DNA from: Deinococci bacterium
Lineage (GTDB): Bacteria; Deinococcota; Deinococci; Deinococcales; Trueperaceae
Assembly (NCBI GenBank): GCA_030149325.1
Contig: JASBRS010000041.1
Span: 1 to 64,000 of the forward strand
Reading direction: 5' to 3'
Length of the DNA stretch: 64,000 nucleotides
In this document: one piece after another, positions 17,932 to 25,489 of the stretch
How the letters are laid out: every line of letters begins with the position of its first letter
Numbering within the stretch: the first letter of the stretch is position 1
Translations under genes and position numbers: made by a program
The notes under the pieces: generated by a model
Database searches by the model: none
Seen by the model: the letters and a program-made list of their open reading frames with translations, nothing else
What the model was told of the DNA's origin: nothing

Positions 17932-18630
17932 ATGAACGTCACCTTCCGCATCAAGCGCTTCGACCCGGAGAAGGACGCGCGGCCGCACTGGCAGGAGTTC
18001 AAGATCGAGGCGGGCCCGATGGACCGCGTCCTCGACGTGCTGAACGAGCTGAAGTGGGAGCAGGACGGCAGCATCAGCTACCGCCGCAGTTGCGCCCACG
18101 GCATCTGCGGCTCCGACGCCATGGTCATCAACGGCGTCAACCGGCTGGCCTGCAAGGTGCTGGTGAAGGACCTGGGCAACGAGATCGCGGTCGAGCCGCT
18201 GCGCGGCCTGCCGGTGCTCAAGGACCTCATCGTCGACATGGAGCCGTTCTTCGACGCCTACAAGGCGGTGTTGCCCTACTTCATCAACGACGATCCGGCG
18301 CCCGTCGCCGAGCGCTACCAGAGCGTCGAGGACCGCGAGCGCTTCGACGCCACCACCAAGTGCATCCTGTGCGCCGCCTGCACTACCAGTTGCCCGGTGT
18401 TCTGGACCAACGGGCGCTACCTGGGACCGGCCGCCATCGTCAACGCCCACCGCTTCATCTTCGATTCCCGCGATCAGGGCGCCGACCAGCGCCTGCAGAC
18501 GCTGAACCAGGTCAACGGCCTGTGGCGCTGCCGCACCGCCTACAACTGCACCGAGGCGTGTCCCCGCGGCATCCCCATCACGCAGGCCATCGAAGAGGTC
18601 AAGCGCGAGCTGCTGTGGCGCCGCAACTGA
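17932..18630 (+). CDS. sdhB: Succinate dehydrogenase iron-sulfur subunit
   Basis: A 232-residue electron-transfer subunit with three iron-sulfur clusters. The [2Fe-2S] ligands are in CAHGICGSDAM and the later LACK; the [4Fe-4S] and [3Fe-4S] ligands are in CILCAACTTSCPVFW and the C-terminal C-R-T-A-Y-N-C-T-E-A-C-P region. Electrons pass from SdhA to quinone at the SdhC/SdhD interface. Last gene of the operon; two hairpins follow. Confidence 0.97.
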   Translation: MNVTFRIKRFDPEKDARPHWQEFKIEAGPMDRVLDVLNELKWEQDGSISYRRSCAHGICGSDAMVINGVNRLACKVLVKDLGNEIAVEPLRGLPVLKDLIVDMEPFFDAYKAVLPYFINDDPAPVAERYQSVEDRERFDATTKCILCAACTTSCPVFWTNGRYLGPAAIVNAHRFIFDSRDQGADQRLQTLNQVNGLWRCRTAYNCTEACPRGIPITQAIEEVKRELLWRRN

Positions 18631-18694
18631 GGCTCCGCTGAGGCCGGAGCCGGTCGAGTCGCGGGGGGTGCGCCCGGCGCGCGCCCCCCGCGAC
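18631..18694 (+). terminator. Two hairpins ending the sdh operon
   Basis: GGCTCCG/CGGAGCC at 18631-18651, then an 11-bp stem GTCGCGGGGGG (18658-18668) with its complement at 18684-18694. No U-tract follows; the exchanger gene begins 18 nt later with GGGAGG as its ribosome site. Confidence 0.55.
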
Positions 18695-18711
18695 GCCGTG
18701 GGAGGCGACGC

Positions 18712-19638
18712 ATGAGCCTGCTGCTGGCGCTCCTGGGCGTGGCGCTGCTGTACGTGGGGGGCGAGGTGCTGGTGCGCTCGGCGAGCGGCCTGGCGTCGCG
18801 CCTGGGGGTGCGGCCGATGGTCATCGGCCTGACGGTGGTGGCCTTCGGCACCAGCGCGCCCGAGCTCGCCGCCAGCCTCACCGCCGCCCTGTCGGGGACG
18901 CCCGAGATCGCCATCGGCAACGTGGTGGGCTCCAACATCGCCAACGTGGGCCTGATCCTGGGGATCACCGCGCTGGTCTACCCGCTCGCCACCACCGTGC
19001 GCTTCGTGCGGCGCGAGGTCCCCATCATGCTGCTGGTGACGGCGCTGCTGGTGCCCGTGCTGTGGGGCGGGGCGGTCCTGCGCTGGGAGGGTGCGGTGCT
19101 GCTGGCGCTGCTGGGGGGGTTCCTGTGGGTGATCACCCGGACGGGCTCCTCGGTCGTCGAGGAGGCGGAGGAGAGCGGCCGGGCGCGGCGCGTCCCGGTG
19201 CTGCTCGGGGTGGCGGGAACCGCCGTCGGGGTGGTCCTGCTGTGGCTCGGGGGGCGCGCGCTGGTCGGCAGCGCCGTGGCCATCGCCACGAGCCTCGGCG
19301 TGCCGCAGCGCGTCATCGGCCTGACGCTGGTGGCCGTCGGCACCAGCCTGCCCGAGCTGGCGAGCAGCATGGTGGCCGCCATGCGCCGCGAGACCGACAT
19401 CATCCTCGGCAACATCATCGGCTCCAACGTCTTCAACCTGCTGGCGGTGCTGGGCACCACCGCCCTGGTGGCGCCGATCCACTTCGACGCCCGCGCCGCC
19501 ACCCCCGACCTGGTGGTGATGATGCTGTTCAGCGTGGCGCTGCTGCCGCTGATGGCCCGCGGCGAGCGCCTCGGCCGGAGCGCCGGCGTGCTGCTGCTGA
19601 CCGCCTACGCCGTGTACATCGTGGCGCTGGTGGCGTAG
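18712..19638 (+). CDS. Calcium/sodium antiporter family protein (YrbG-like, CaCA superfamily)
   Basis: A 308-residue membrane transporter with the two inverted alpha-repeats of the CaCA superfamily. Repeat 1 has 'VVAFGTSAPELAASL' and 'GNVVGSNIANVGLILG'; repeat 2 has 'VAVGTSLPELASSMV' and 'GNIIGSNVFNLLAVLG'. The paired Glu residues and GSN motifs form the ion site in known structures. About ten membrane segments are apparent. Length and pattern match bacterial YrbG-type exchangers, which move Ca2+ or other cations against Na+ or H+. The start ATG at 18712 follows GGGAGG. It follows the sdh terminator and may be read through from sdh. Confidence 0.9.
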   Translation: MSLLLALLGVALLYVGGEVLVRSASGLASRLGVRPMVIGLTVVAFGTSAPELAASLTAALSGTPEIAIGNVVGSNIANVGLILGITALVYPLATTVRFVRREVPIMLLVTALLVPVLWGGAVLRWEGAVLLALLGGFLWVITRTGSSVVEEAEESGRARRVPVLLGVAGTAVGVVLLWLGGRALVGSAVAIATSLGVPQRVIGLTLVAVGTSLPELASSMVAAMRRETDIILGNIIGSNVFNLLAVLGTTALVAPIHFDARAATPDLVVMMLFSVALLPLMARGERLGRSAGVLLLTAYAVYIVALVA

Positions 19639-19651
19639 CCCCGGGACCTCC

Positions 19652-20365
19652 TCAGGGCCCGTTCCCCGGGGCCGGCGGCTCGGCGAGTCGGCGCCCGAAG
19701 AACGCCAGCGTGCGCTGCCAGGCGTCGCGGGCGGCCTCCGGGTGGTGCGTCCGCGGTCGCGTCGGATCGAAGAACGAGTGGCGGGCGCCGGGGTAGACGA
19801 CGATGTCGTGCTCGATCCCGCTGCGGTCCAGCGCGGCCTCGAGGCGGCGCCCCATGGGGGCGGTGAAGTCCCGCTCGGGATACGACCCGACCACCGGGCA
19901 CAGCCGCTCGACCGCCTCCAGCGGCCGCGGATTCTGCGCGTAGAACGGCGCGATGACCTTCAGGCGCTCGTCGCCGGCCGCCCAGGCGATCGCGAACGAT
20001 CCGCCCATGCAGAAGCCGATCGCGCCCAGCCGCTCGCCGTCCACCTCGGGTCGCTCGGCCAGCCACGCCAGCGCGCGCCGGAGGTCGCGGATGCCGCGGT
20101 GCTCCAGGGGGTCGAACAGCAGCCCGGCCATGGCGCGGGCCATGCACACCGCGCGCCGGCCGCCGGCGAAGAGATCGACCGCGAGCGCCGCGTAGCCCTC
20201 GGCGGCGAGGCGCTCCGCGACCTCGCGGATGGGGTCGGTGAGCCCGAAGATCTCGTGGATGACGATGACGGCGGGTCGGGGTCCCGGTCCGGCCGGCAGC
20301 GCCAGCCGCCCCTGCAGCTCCCGGCCTTCCCCCTCGAACGTGACGTCGCGGACGTCGATGGTCAT
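19652..20365 (-). CDS. Dienelactone hydrolase family protein
   Basis: A 237-residue alpha/beta-hydrolase of the dienelactone hydrolase group. The catalytic triad is visible: nucleophile Cys in GFCMGGSFA (near residue 120), Asp in 'VVGSYPERDFTAP', and His in YPGARHSFFD. The conserved 'AVIVIHEIFGLTDPIREVAERLA' and 'GYAALAVDLF' lie upstream. The family opens lactone or ester rings; an exact substrate cannot be read. Start ATG at 20365 follows GGGGGAG. It lies 41 nt downstream of ridA on the same strand and is probably co-transcribed with it. Confidence 0.9.
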   Translation of the reverse strand: MTIDVRDVTFEGEGRELQGRLALPAGPGPRPAVIVIHEIFGLTDPIREVAERLAAEGYAALAVDLFAGGRRAVCMARAMAGLLFDPLEHRGIRDLRRALAWLAERPEVDGERLGAIGFCMGGSFAIAWAAGDERLKVIAPFYAQNPRPLEAVERLCPVVGSYPERDFTAPMGRRLEAALDRSGIEHDIVVYPGARHSFFDPTRPRTHHPEAARDAWQRTLAFFGRRLAEPPAPGNGP

Positions 20366-20406
20366 CGCTCCCCCACCCGGACCGGGCGGCCCGGCCTCCC
20401 CGTCGA

Positions 20407-20784
20407 TCAACCGACCTCGGCGATGGCCTCGATCTCGATGCGCACGTCCCGCGGCAGGCGCGCCACCTGCACGGTGCTGCGGGCCGGCGGGTCGCCCGCG
20501 AAGTAGCTGCCGTAGACCTCGTTCATGGCGGCGAAGTCGTTCATGTCGGCCAGGAAGCAGGTGCACTTGACCACCCGATCGAGGCTCGAGCCGCCCGCCT
20601 GGAGCACCGCGGCGAGGTTCTCCATCACCTGCCGGGTCTGGGCCTGCACGTCGCCCTCGACCAGCGAGCCCTGCGCCGTGAGCGGGATCTGGCCGGCGGT
20701 GAACAGCAGGTCGCCGGTCCGCACGGCCTGCGAGTACGGGCCCACGGCGGCGGGCGCCCGGTCGGTCGCTACGATCTGTCTCAT
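20407..20784 (-). CDS. ridA: RidA-family enamine/imine deaminase
   Basis: A 125-residue RidA (YjgF/YER057c/UK114) protein. Signatures: 'APAAVGPYSQAVRTGDLLFTAGQIPL', 'QTRQVMENLAAVLQAGGSSLDRVVK' and the C-terminal RDVRIEIEAIA, where the Arg and Glu bind the carboxylate of 2-aminoacrylate-type intermediates. It hydrolyses reactive enamines released by PLP enzymes such as threonine dehydratase. TAGGCT lies 7 nt upstream of the ATG, another leaderless start. It is followed by the dienelactone hydrolase gene. Confidence 0.94.
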   Translation of the reverse strand: MRQIVATDRAPAAVGPYSQAVRTGDLLFTAGQIPLTAQGSLVEGDVQAQTRQVMENLAAVLQAGGSSLDRVVKCTCFLADMNDFAAMNEVYGSYFAGDPPARSTVQVARLPRDVRIEIEAIAEVG

Positions 20785-20791
20785 GGGGCCC

Positions 20792-20797
20792 AGCCTA
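20792..20797 (-). promoter_or_regulatory. Leaderless -10 box (TAGGCT) of ridA
   Basis: TAGGCT on the minus strand, 7 nt (GGGCCCC), then ATG at 20784. Confidence 0.55.
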
Positions 20798-20846
20798 GCA
20801 GGGGACGCGCCCGGTGGGCCGCTCGGGCGTCGGCGCGCAGCCGGCG

Positions 20847-21827
20847 CTAGACGCGCCACAGGCTGAACAGCAGGAACAGCAGCAACAGGTACAGCGAGCC
20901 CAGGATCCAGATCCGGTAGGGGTACCAGGGGTGCTTGCGCAGCCGCCCGAGCGGGGTGTTGGCCGGGTACTCGTCCTCGATGCGGCGGATGCCGCTCATG
21001 GTGTCGGAGATGTCGACCGACTCGGAGCCGGCGTCGGCCGGCAGGGCGTAGCGCTTGGGGCGCGGCTCGACCTCGCGCACCTCGACCACCACGGCGGTGA
21101 CGTTGTCCGGCGAGCCGCGGTCGTTGGCCTCGGAGATGAGCCGCTCGACGGCCCCCTCGGCGTCGTGCTCGAGGGCGATCTGCATCATCATCGTCTCCGA
21201 CAGCAGCATGCTGACGCCGTCGCTGCACAGCAGCAGGCGATCGCCGGCGCGGACCTCGAAGTGCAGCACGTCGAGCCGGAAGCTCGGGGTGGCGCCCAGC
21301 GCGTTGGTGATGACGTTGCGCCAGCGGTGACGGCGGGCCTCGTCGGCGGTGAGCAGGCCCTGCCGCACGCGGTCGGCGACCCAGCTGTGGTCGGAGGTGA
21401 GCTGGCGGATCTCGCCGTCGCGGATCAGGTAGGCGCGCGAGTCGCCGACGTGGCCGATCAGCCCCACCTGGTCGTCGAGGTAGACGGCGGTGAGGGTGGT
21501 GCCCATGCCGCGCACCTCGGGGTGCTCGGCGGCGTAGTCGAAGACCTCGAAGTTGGCGGTCTGCGCCGCCTTGGCCAGTGCCACGGGGGGCAGCAGGCGG
21601 GTGCGCTCGAGCTCGCGCCGGAGGACGTCGACGGCCTTGCGGCTGGCGATCTCGCCGGCCCGGTGCCCGCCCATGCCGTCGGCGACCACCGCCAGGTAGC
21701 CCATGCCAGGGATGCGGCCGACGTAGAAGCTGTCCTGGTTGACCGCGCGGACCCGGCCCTCCTCCGAGCGGCCGGCACCCAGGACTCGGGTGTCGGGCAC
21801 CGGACTGGCGGGCGTCGTTCGTGCCAT
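20847..21827 (-). CDS. PP2C-family Ser/Thr phosphatase with C-terminal membrane anchor
   Basis: A 326-residue PPM/PP2C phosphatase. Metal-binding motifs are complete: 'RAVNQDSFYV', VADGMGGHRAGE, 'GHVGDSRAYLIRDG', 'LLLCSDGVSMLL' and 'GSPDNVTAVVVEV'. After a linker, a hydrophobic C-terminal segment ('PYRIWILGSLYLLLLFLLF') should anchor it to the inner membrane with the catalytic domain in the cytoplasm. Such proteins usually oppose Hanks-type Ser/Thr kinases; no kinase gene is in the window. ATG 21827 is preceded by TAGAAT 8 nt upstream; a longer ORF exists in frame but would run through that promoter. Confidence 0.93.
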   Translation of the reverse strand: MARTTPASPVPDTRVLGAGRSEEGRVRAVNQDSFYVGRIPGMGYLAVVADGMGGHRAGEIASRKAVDVLRRELERTRLLPPVALAKAAQTANFEVFDYAAEHPEVRGMGTTLTAVYLDDQVGLIGHVGDSRAYLIRDGEIRQLTSDHSWVADRVRQGLLTADEARRHRWRNVITNALGATPSFRLDVLHFEVRAGDRLLLCSDGVSMLLSETMMMQIALEHDAEGAVERLISEANDRGSPDNVTAVVVEVREVEPRPKRYALPADAGSESVDISDTMSGIRRIEDEYPANTPLGRLRKHPWYPYRIWILGSLYLLLLFLLFSLWRV

Positions 21828-21835
21828 GCCCGCCC

Positions 21836-21841
21836 ATTCTA
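21836..21841 (-). promoter_or_regulatory. -10 box (TAGAAT) of the PP2C gene
   Basis: TAGAAT on the minus strand, 8 nt, then ATG at 21827; a near-leaderless arrangement. Confidence 0.5.
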
Positions 21842-21916
21842 GCTTCCGATGCCCCCCGGAAGGGGATGAAACTCCGCACTCAAGCGCGTGCGGGACGCCG
21901 TTCTTTTGGGCTCTGG

Positions 21917-21922
21917 TATGCT
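21917..21922 (+). promoter_or_regulatory. Leaderless -10 box (TATGCT) of gatA
   Basis: TATGCT, 7 nt (CGCCGCC), then ATG ATG at 21930. Confidence 0.6.
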
Positions 21923-21929
21923 CGCCGCC

Positions 21930-23393
21930 ATGATGAGCGCCTGGCAGCTGGCCCGCGCCGTGCGCGAAGGAACGCGGACCGCCTCGGAGGCCGTCGAGGA
22001 CGCTCTCGCGCGTGCTACACGGGCGAGCCACCTCAACGCCGTGCTCCATGTCGCCGACGCCCACGCGCGCGAGCGCGCGGCCGCCCTCGATGCCTCGCTG
22101 GCGCGCGGGCAGGATCCGGGGCCGCTGGCGGGAGTGCCCGTGGCGGTGAAGGACAACCTGTGCCTGGAGGGCGTGCCGGCCACCGCCGGCTCCCGCAGCC
22201 TCGAGGGCTTCGTCCCGCCCTACAGCGCGACCGTGATCGAGCGGCTGGAGGCCGCGGGCGCGGTGGTGGTGGCCAAGACCAACCTCGACGAGTTCGGGAT
22301 GGGCTCGAGCAACGAGGCCTCGGCGTTCGGGCCCGCCCTCAACCCGTGGGACACGGAGCGCGTGCCGGGCGGCTCGTCGGGCGGCTCGGCCGCGGCCGTG
22401 GCGGCCGGCATCGTGCCGCTGGCGCTGGGGACCGACACCGGGGGATCGGTGCGGCTGCCGGCCTCGTTCTGCGGGGTGCTCGGCTTCAAGCCCACCTACG
22501 GACGGCTGTCCCGCTACGGGGTGGTCGCCTACGCCAGCTCGCTCGATCAGGTGGGGGTCCTGACGCGCAGCACCCGCGACGCCGCCATGGCCCTGGCGGC
22601 GATGGCGGGGGTCGATCCCCTGGACGGCACCAGCCTGGCGGCCGATGCGGGCGACCTGCGGGCGCTCGGCGAGGGCTCGGAGGGGCCCGACGTGCGTGGC
22701 CTGCGGGTCGCGGTGGTGAGCGAGCTGAGCGGCGAGGGCAACGCGCCGGGGGTGCTCGAGGCGCTCGACCGCACCGCGGCGAGGCTGCGCGAGCTCGGCG
22801 CCGAGGTGCGCGAGGTGAGCGTCCCCAGCGTGCGTCACGCCGTCGCCACCTACTACCTGGTCGCCACCGCGGAGGCCAGCAGCAACCTCGCCCGCTACGA
22901 CGGCATGATCTACAGCACCCGGCTGGGCGAGGACGGCGACGGCCAGGAGGCGGTGATGCGGCGCTCGCGCGGGCGGACGCTCGGCCGGGAGGTGCGCCGC
23001 CGCGTGCTGATGGGGAGCTTCGCGCTCTCGGCCGGGTACTACGACGCCTACTACGGCAAGGCGCTGAGGGTCCGCCGCGTCATCGCCGACGAGCTGGCGC
23101 GCGCCTTCGAGGGCGCCGACGTGCTGCTCACGCCGACGGCGCCGACGGCCGCCTACCGGCTGGGCGAGAAGCTCGACGACCCGCTCGCCATGTACGTGGG
23201 CGACGTCTGCACCTGCCTGGCGAACCTGGCGGGGCTGCCGGCGATGAGCGTACCGGCCGGCCGTACCGCGGAGGGGCTGCCGGTGGGCGTTCAGCTGATG
23301 GCGCCGGCGTTGCACGACGCCCGCCTGCTCCAGGTCGCGGCGGCCTTGGAAGCGGCGGCCGGCGACGACTTCGCGCCGCTGGCGCCGGGCTGA
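21930..23393 (+). CDS. gatA: Asp-tRNA(Asn)/Glu-tRNA(Gln) amidotransferase subunit A
   Basis: A 487-residue amidase-signature protein that releases ammonia from glutamine for the GatB-bound aminoacyl-tRNA. The Lys-Ser-Ser catalytic triad is visible in PVAVKDNLCLEGVPATAGS, PGGSSGGSAAAVAAG and LGTDTGGSVRLPAS. 'GFKPTYGRLSRYGVVAYASS' and 'SLDQVGVLTR' are typical of GatA rather than other amidases. The start at 21930 is set by the leaderless TATGCT box; an ORF start at 21888 lies upstream of it. It is separated from gatB by 11 kb. Confidence 0.96.
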   Translation: MMSAWQLARAVREGTRTASEAVEDALARATRASHLNAVLHVADAHARERAAALDASLARGQDPGPLAGVPVAVKDNLCLEGVPATAGSRSLEGFVPPYSATVIERLEAAGAVVVAKTNLDEFGMGSSNEASAFGPALNPWDTERVPGGSSGGSAAAVAAGIVPLALGTDTGGSVRLPASFCGVLGFKPTYGRLSRYGVVAYASSLDQVGVLTRSTRDAAMALAAMAGVDPLDGTSLAADAGDLRALGEGSEGPDVRGLRVAVVSELSGEGNAPGVLEALDRTAARLRELGAEVREVSVPSVRHAVATYYLVATAEASSNLARYDGMIYSTRLGEDGDGQEAVMRRSRGRTLGREVRRRVLMGSFALSAGYYDAYYGKALRVRRVIADELARAFEGADVLLTPTAPTAAYRLGEKLDDPLAMYVGDVCTCLANLAGLPAMSVPAGRTAEGLPVGVQLMAPALHDARLLQVAAALEAAAGDDFAPLAPG

Positions 23394-23403
23394 CCCACCG
23401 CCC

Positions 23404-24561
23404 TCAGGCTTCGAAGAGCTCGCGCGGGAAGTCGGTCAGGCGCTCGCAGCCGTCGGCCGTCACGCGGATGGTGTCGCTGCACCCGACGCCGCCCTTGCCC
23501 GGGATCTGGACCCACGGCAGCAGGTGGAACGTCATGTTCGCCTGCAGCGGCGTCGGCTCGCCGGGCTTCATGCTGAGGTTCTGCCCCTCGCCCCAGTCGG
23601 GGGGCACGGCGATCCCGATCGAGTACGCCGTGCGCGAGGCCTGGTTCTCCCCGAAGCCCGCTTCCGCGATGAGGGTGCGGCAGACGCGGTCGACCTGCCC
23701 GGCGGGAACGCCGGGTCGGATGGTCTCCATGGCGGCGTCGAAGGCTCGGCTCACGACCTCGAAGGCGTGCCGCAGCTCGGGGTCGGCGCGGCCCACGACC
23801 ACCGTCCGCATCATGGCGGCGTGGTAGCGGTTGCGACAGCCGCCGATCTCGAGGAACACGCTGTCGCGGTCGCGGATGGTGCGGCCGTTCCAGGTGGCGT
23901 GGCCGATGGCTCCGCGCTCGCCGGAGGCGACGAAGGGCATGATCGACGGCCAGTGGCTGCCGCCGCGGATGAGCGCGGCGGTGAGGTCGGCGGCGACGTC
24001 GTCCTCGGTCCGGCCGGCCGCCACGGCGTCCACCCCGGCACGCATGGCCAGCGCGGCCGCGGCGCCCGCCCGTCGGATCTGTTCGATCTCCAGGTCCGAC
24101 TTGATCAGCCGGAGCCTGCCGATGAGGCGGGAGACGTCGGTGAAGGCGGCCGACGGCAGGGCGGCCCTGAGCGTGCGCTGCTGGGAGGCCGTGAAGAACC
24201 AGCTGTCCTGCTCGAAGCCGAGGCGGGCGCCGGCCAGGTCGTGCTCGCGCAGGTGGGCGGCCAGCCCGGCCATGATGTCGTCGCTGTCCTGGTAGCCGAA
24301 GTTCCGTTCGATCCAGGTGTTGGCCTCGACGCCGCTCGTCTCCAGCAGCCTGGAGTAGGTGAACGGTTCGGCCTCGCTCGGCACCACCAGCGCCTGGAAC
24401 CAGTAGTGCCCCGGGGAGTCGAAGCCGGTGAGGTAGGCGATGTTCTCCGGCGTGGTGGTCAGGACGGCGTCGAGGCCCATCGTGGCCATCTCGGCCCGCA
24501 GGGCATCGAGCCGGCGCTGGTACTCGTGCATGGGGAAGACGAGGTCCTCACGTTGCCGCAT
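23404..24561 (-). CDS. Ectoine hydrolase-like M24-fold protein (EutD/DoeA type)
   Basis: A 385-residue protein of the creatinase/prolidase (M24) fold: an N-terminal creatinase-N domain (about 1-150) and a C-terminal pita-bread domain. Metal ligands of true M24 peptidases are altered: the first Asp is Glu238 in FLEIGGC, and the second Asp position in 'RYHAAMMRT' is Ala249. Loss of metal ligands and 'SIGIAVPPDWGEGQNLSMKPG' with 'LTDFPRELFE' at the end fit ectoine hydrolase (DoeA/EutD), which opens the ectoine ring to N-acetyl-2,4-diaminobutyrate. Context agrees: it is divergent from an operon with Ehu-type transporter, EutB- and EutC-like genes. ATG 24561 has AAGGGAT as ribosome site. Alternative: another metal-independent amidinohydrolase of this fold. 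Confidence 0.75.
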   Translation of the reverse strand: MRQREDLVFPMHEYQRRLDALRAEMATMGLDAVLTTTPENIAYLTGFDSPGHYWFQALVVPSEAEPFTYSRLLETSGVEANTWIERNFGYQDSDDIMAGLAAHLREHDLAGARLGFEQDSWFFTASQQRTLRAALPSAAFTDVSRLIGRLRLIKSDLEIEQIRRAGAAAALAMRAGVDAVAAGRTEDDVAADLTAALIRGGSHWPSIMPFVASGERGAIGHATWNGRTIRDRDSVFLEIGGCRNRYHAAMMRTVVVGRADPELRHAFEVVSRAFDAAMETIRPGVPAGQVDRVCRTLIAEAGFGENQASRTAYSIGIAVPPDWGEGQNLSMKPGEPTPLQANMTFHLLPWVQIPGKGGVGCSDTIRVTADGCERLTDFPRELFEA

Positions 24562-24589
24562 CGAAGATCCCTTCCGGCCTCCGCCCGGT

Positions 24590-24621
24590 GGTTGACAACC
24601 TCTCGGGTGGGCGCGTACACT
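24590..24621 (+). promoter_or_regulatory. Consensus-like promoter of the gntR-led catabolic operon
   Basis: TTGACA at 24592-24597 and TACACT at 24616-24621 with an 18-bp spacer, the best -35/-10 pair in the window. The -35 lies inside an 11-bp palindrome GGTTGACAACC (24590-24600). A TATTCT at about 24662 may be a second -10. Confidence 0.75.
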
Positions 24622-24630
24622 CACGATGTC

Positions 24631-24646
24631 TACAACTTGTATACAA
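24631..24646. promoter_or_regulatory. GntR-type operator, overlapping palindromes
   Basis: TACAACTTGTA (24631-24641) overlaps TTGTATACAA (24637-24646), giving three alternating TACAA/TTGTA half-sites just downstream of the predicted transcript start. This matches the short palindromes bound by FadR/LldR-type GntR repressors and lies between the gntR gene and the divergent hydrolase gene, so both could be controlled. Confidence 0.65.
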
Positions 24647-24756
24647 CCTCGACGTACCCCGTATTCTAGGTCCGAAGCTCTGTGCAGGTCAAGCATCCAC
24701 GTGGGTTGCCGGTTGCCCCGCAGAGCGCTCATGGAGAGGGAGGCAGTTGCAAGAGT

Positions 24757-25443
24757 ATGCAAGATCGCTCCAGCCCAGGTCGACCACGAGGCGCCGATCT
24801 CGTCTACCACGGCGTTCGGGAACGCATCAGCCTGCTGCGCTACCCCCCGGGCTCGATGCTCAGCGAGAACGCCCTGGCCGACGAGTTCGGGGTCAGCCGG
24901 ACGCCGGTGCGGCAGGCCCTCCAGCGCCTGGAGTTCGAGGGCCTGGTCATGAGTCGCCACGGCGTCGGCACGATCGTGACCACCGTGGACCTGCAGTACC
25001 TGCGCGAGGTCTACGCGCTGCGCCTGAAGCTCATCGACCTGATCGGCGAGATGTCGCCCGCCCGCGTGACGGCGGAGGACATCGAGCTCCTCGCCTCGCT
25101 GGCGGCTCGAGCGCGCGCGCTGAGGTCGCGCCGCGAGCCGGAGGAGCTGGCTCGCGTCTACCACAGCTTCAACGACGAGCTCTCGCGGGCCATCGGCAAC
25201 CAGCCCCTGCGCGAGATCGCCGACCGGCTCTTCTACCAGACCACCCGCGTCTGGCTGCAGCTCCTCCCCGAGATGGTCTGGGAGGACGAGGTCGACACCA
25301 TCGTCGACGAGATCGAGAGCGTGCTGCAGGCCCTGCGTCGGGAGGACATGGAGGGCGTCGCGGCCGTCCGCCGGGCCCACATGGTGAAGTTCCTGGGCCG
25401 CGTCAACCGCTACCTCGAACGCCCGGTGCTGTCGCTCCCATGA
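24757..25443 (+). CDS. GntR-family regulator with FCD domain
   Basis: A 228-residue transcription factor. The N-terminal winged helix (about 12-80) contains 'LRYPPGSMLSENALADEFGVSRTPVRQALQRLEFEGLV', split here by eye into the GntR recognition helix VSRTPVRQAL and the wing 'SRHGVGTIVT'. The C-terminal half is all-helical (FCD type), with 'YHSFNDELSRAIGNQPL' giving the Asp/His pattern that binds metal and carboxylate effectors. ATG 24757 is chosen although GGGAGG lies 13 nt upstream; a GTG at 24682 would add weakly conserved residues. It leads the putative ectoine operon. Known ectoine regulators (EnuR) are MocR-type aminotransferase fusions, so an FCD-type regulator here is different. Confidence 0.9.
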   Translation: MQDRSSPGRPRGADLVYHGVRERISLLRYPPGSMLSENALADEFGVSRTPVRQALQRLEFEGLVMSRHGVGTIVTTVDLQYLREVYALRLKLIDLIGEMSPARVTAEDIELLASLAARARALRSRREPEELARVYHSFNDELSRAIGNQPLREIADRLFYQTTRVWLQLLPEMVWEDEVDTIVDEIESVLQALRREDMEGVAAVRRAHMVKFLGRVNRYLERPVLSLP

Positions 25444-25489
25444 GACGGGGACCGACCGCGCTGCCACAGGCGCGATGGAAGGACAAGGC

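Noticed and set aside
20847-23315. A PP2C protein with a long N-terminal extension
   Set aside because: The extension is antisense to gatA and passes through the TAGAAT promoter; the phosphatase starts at 21827.
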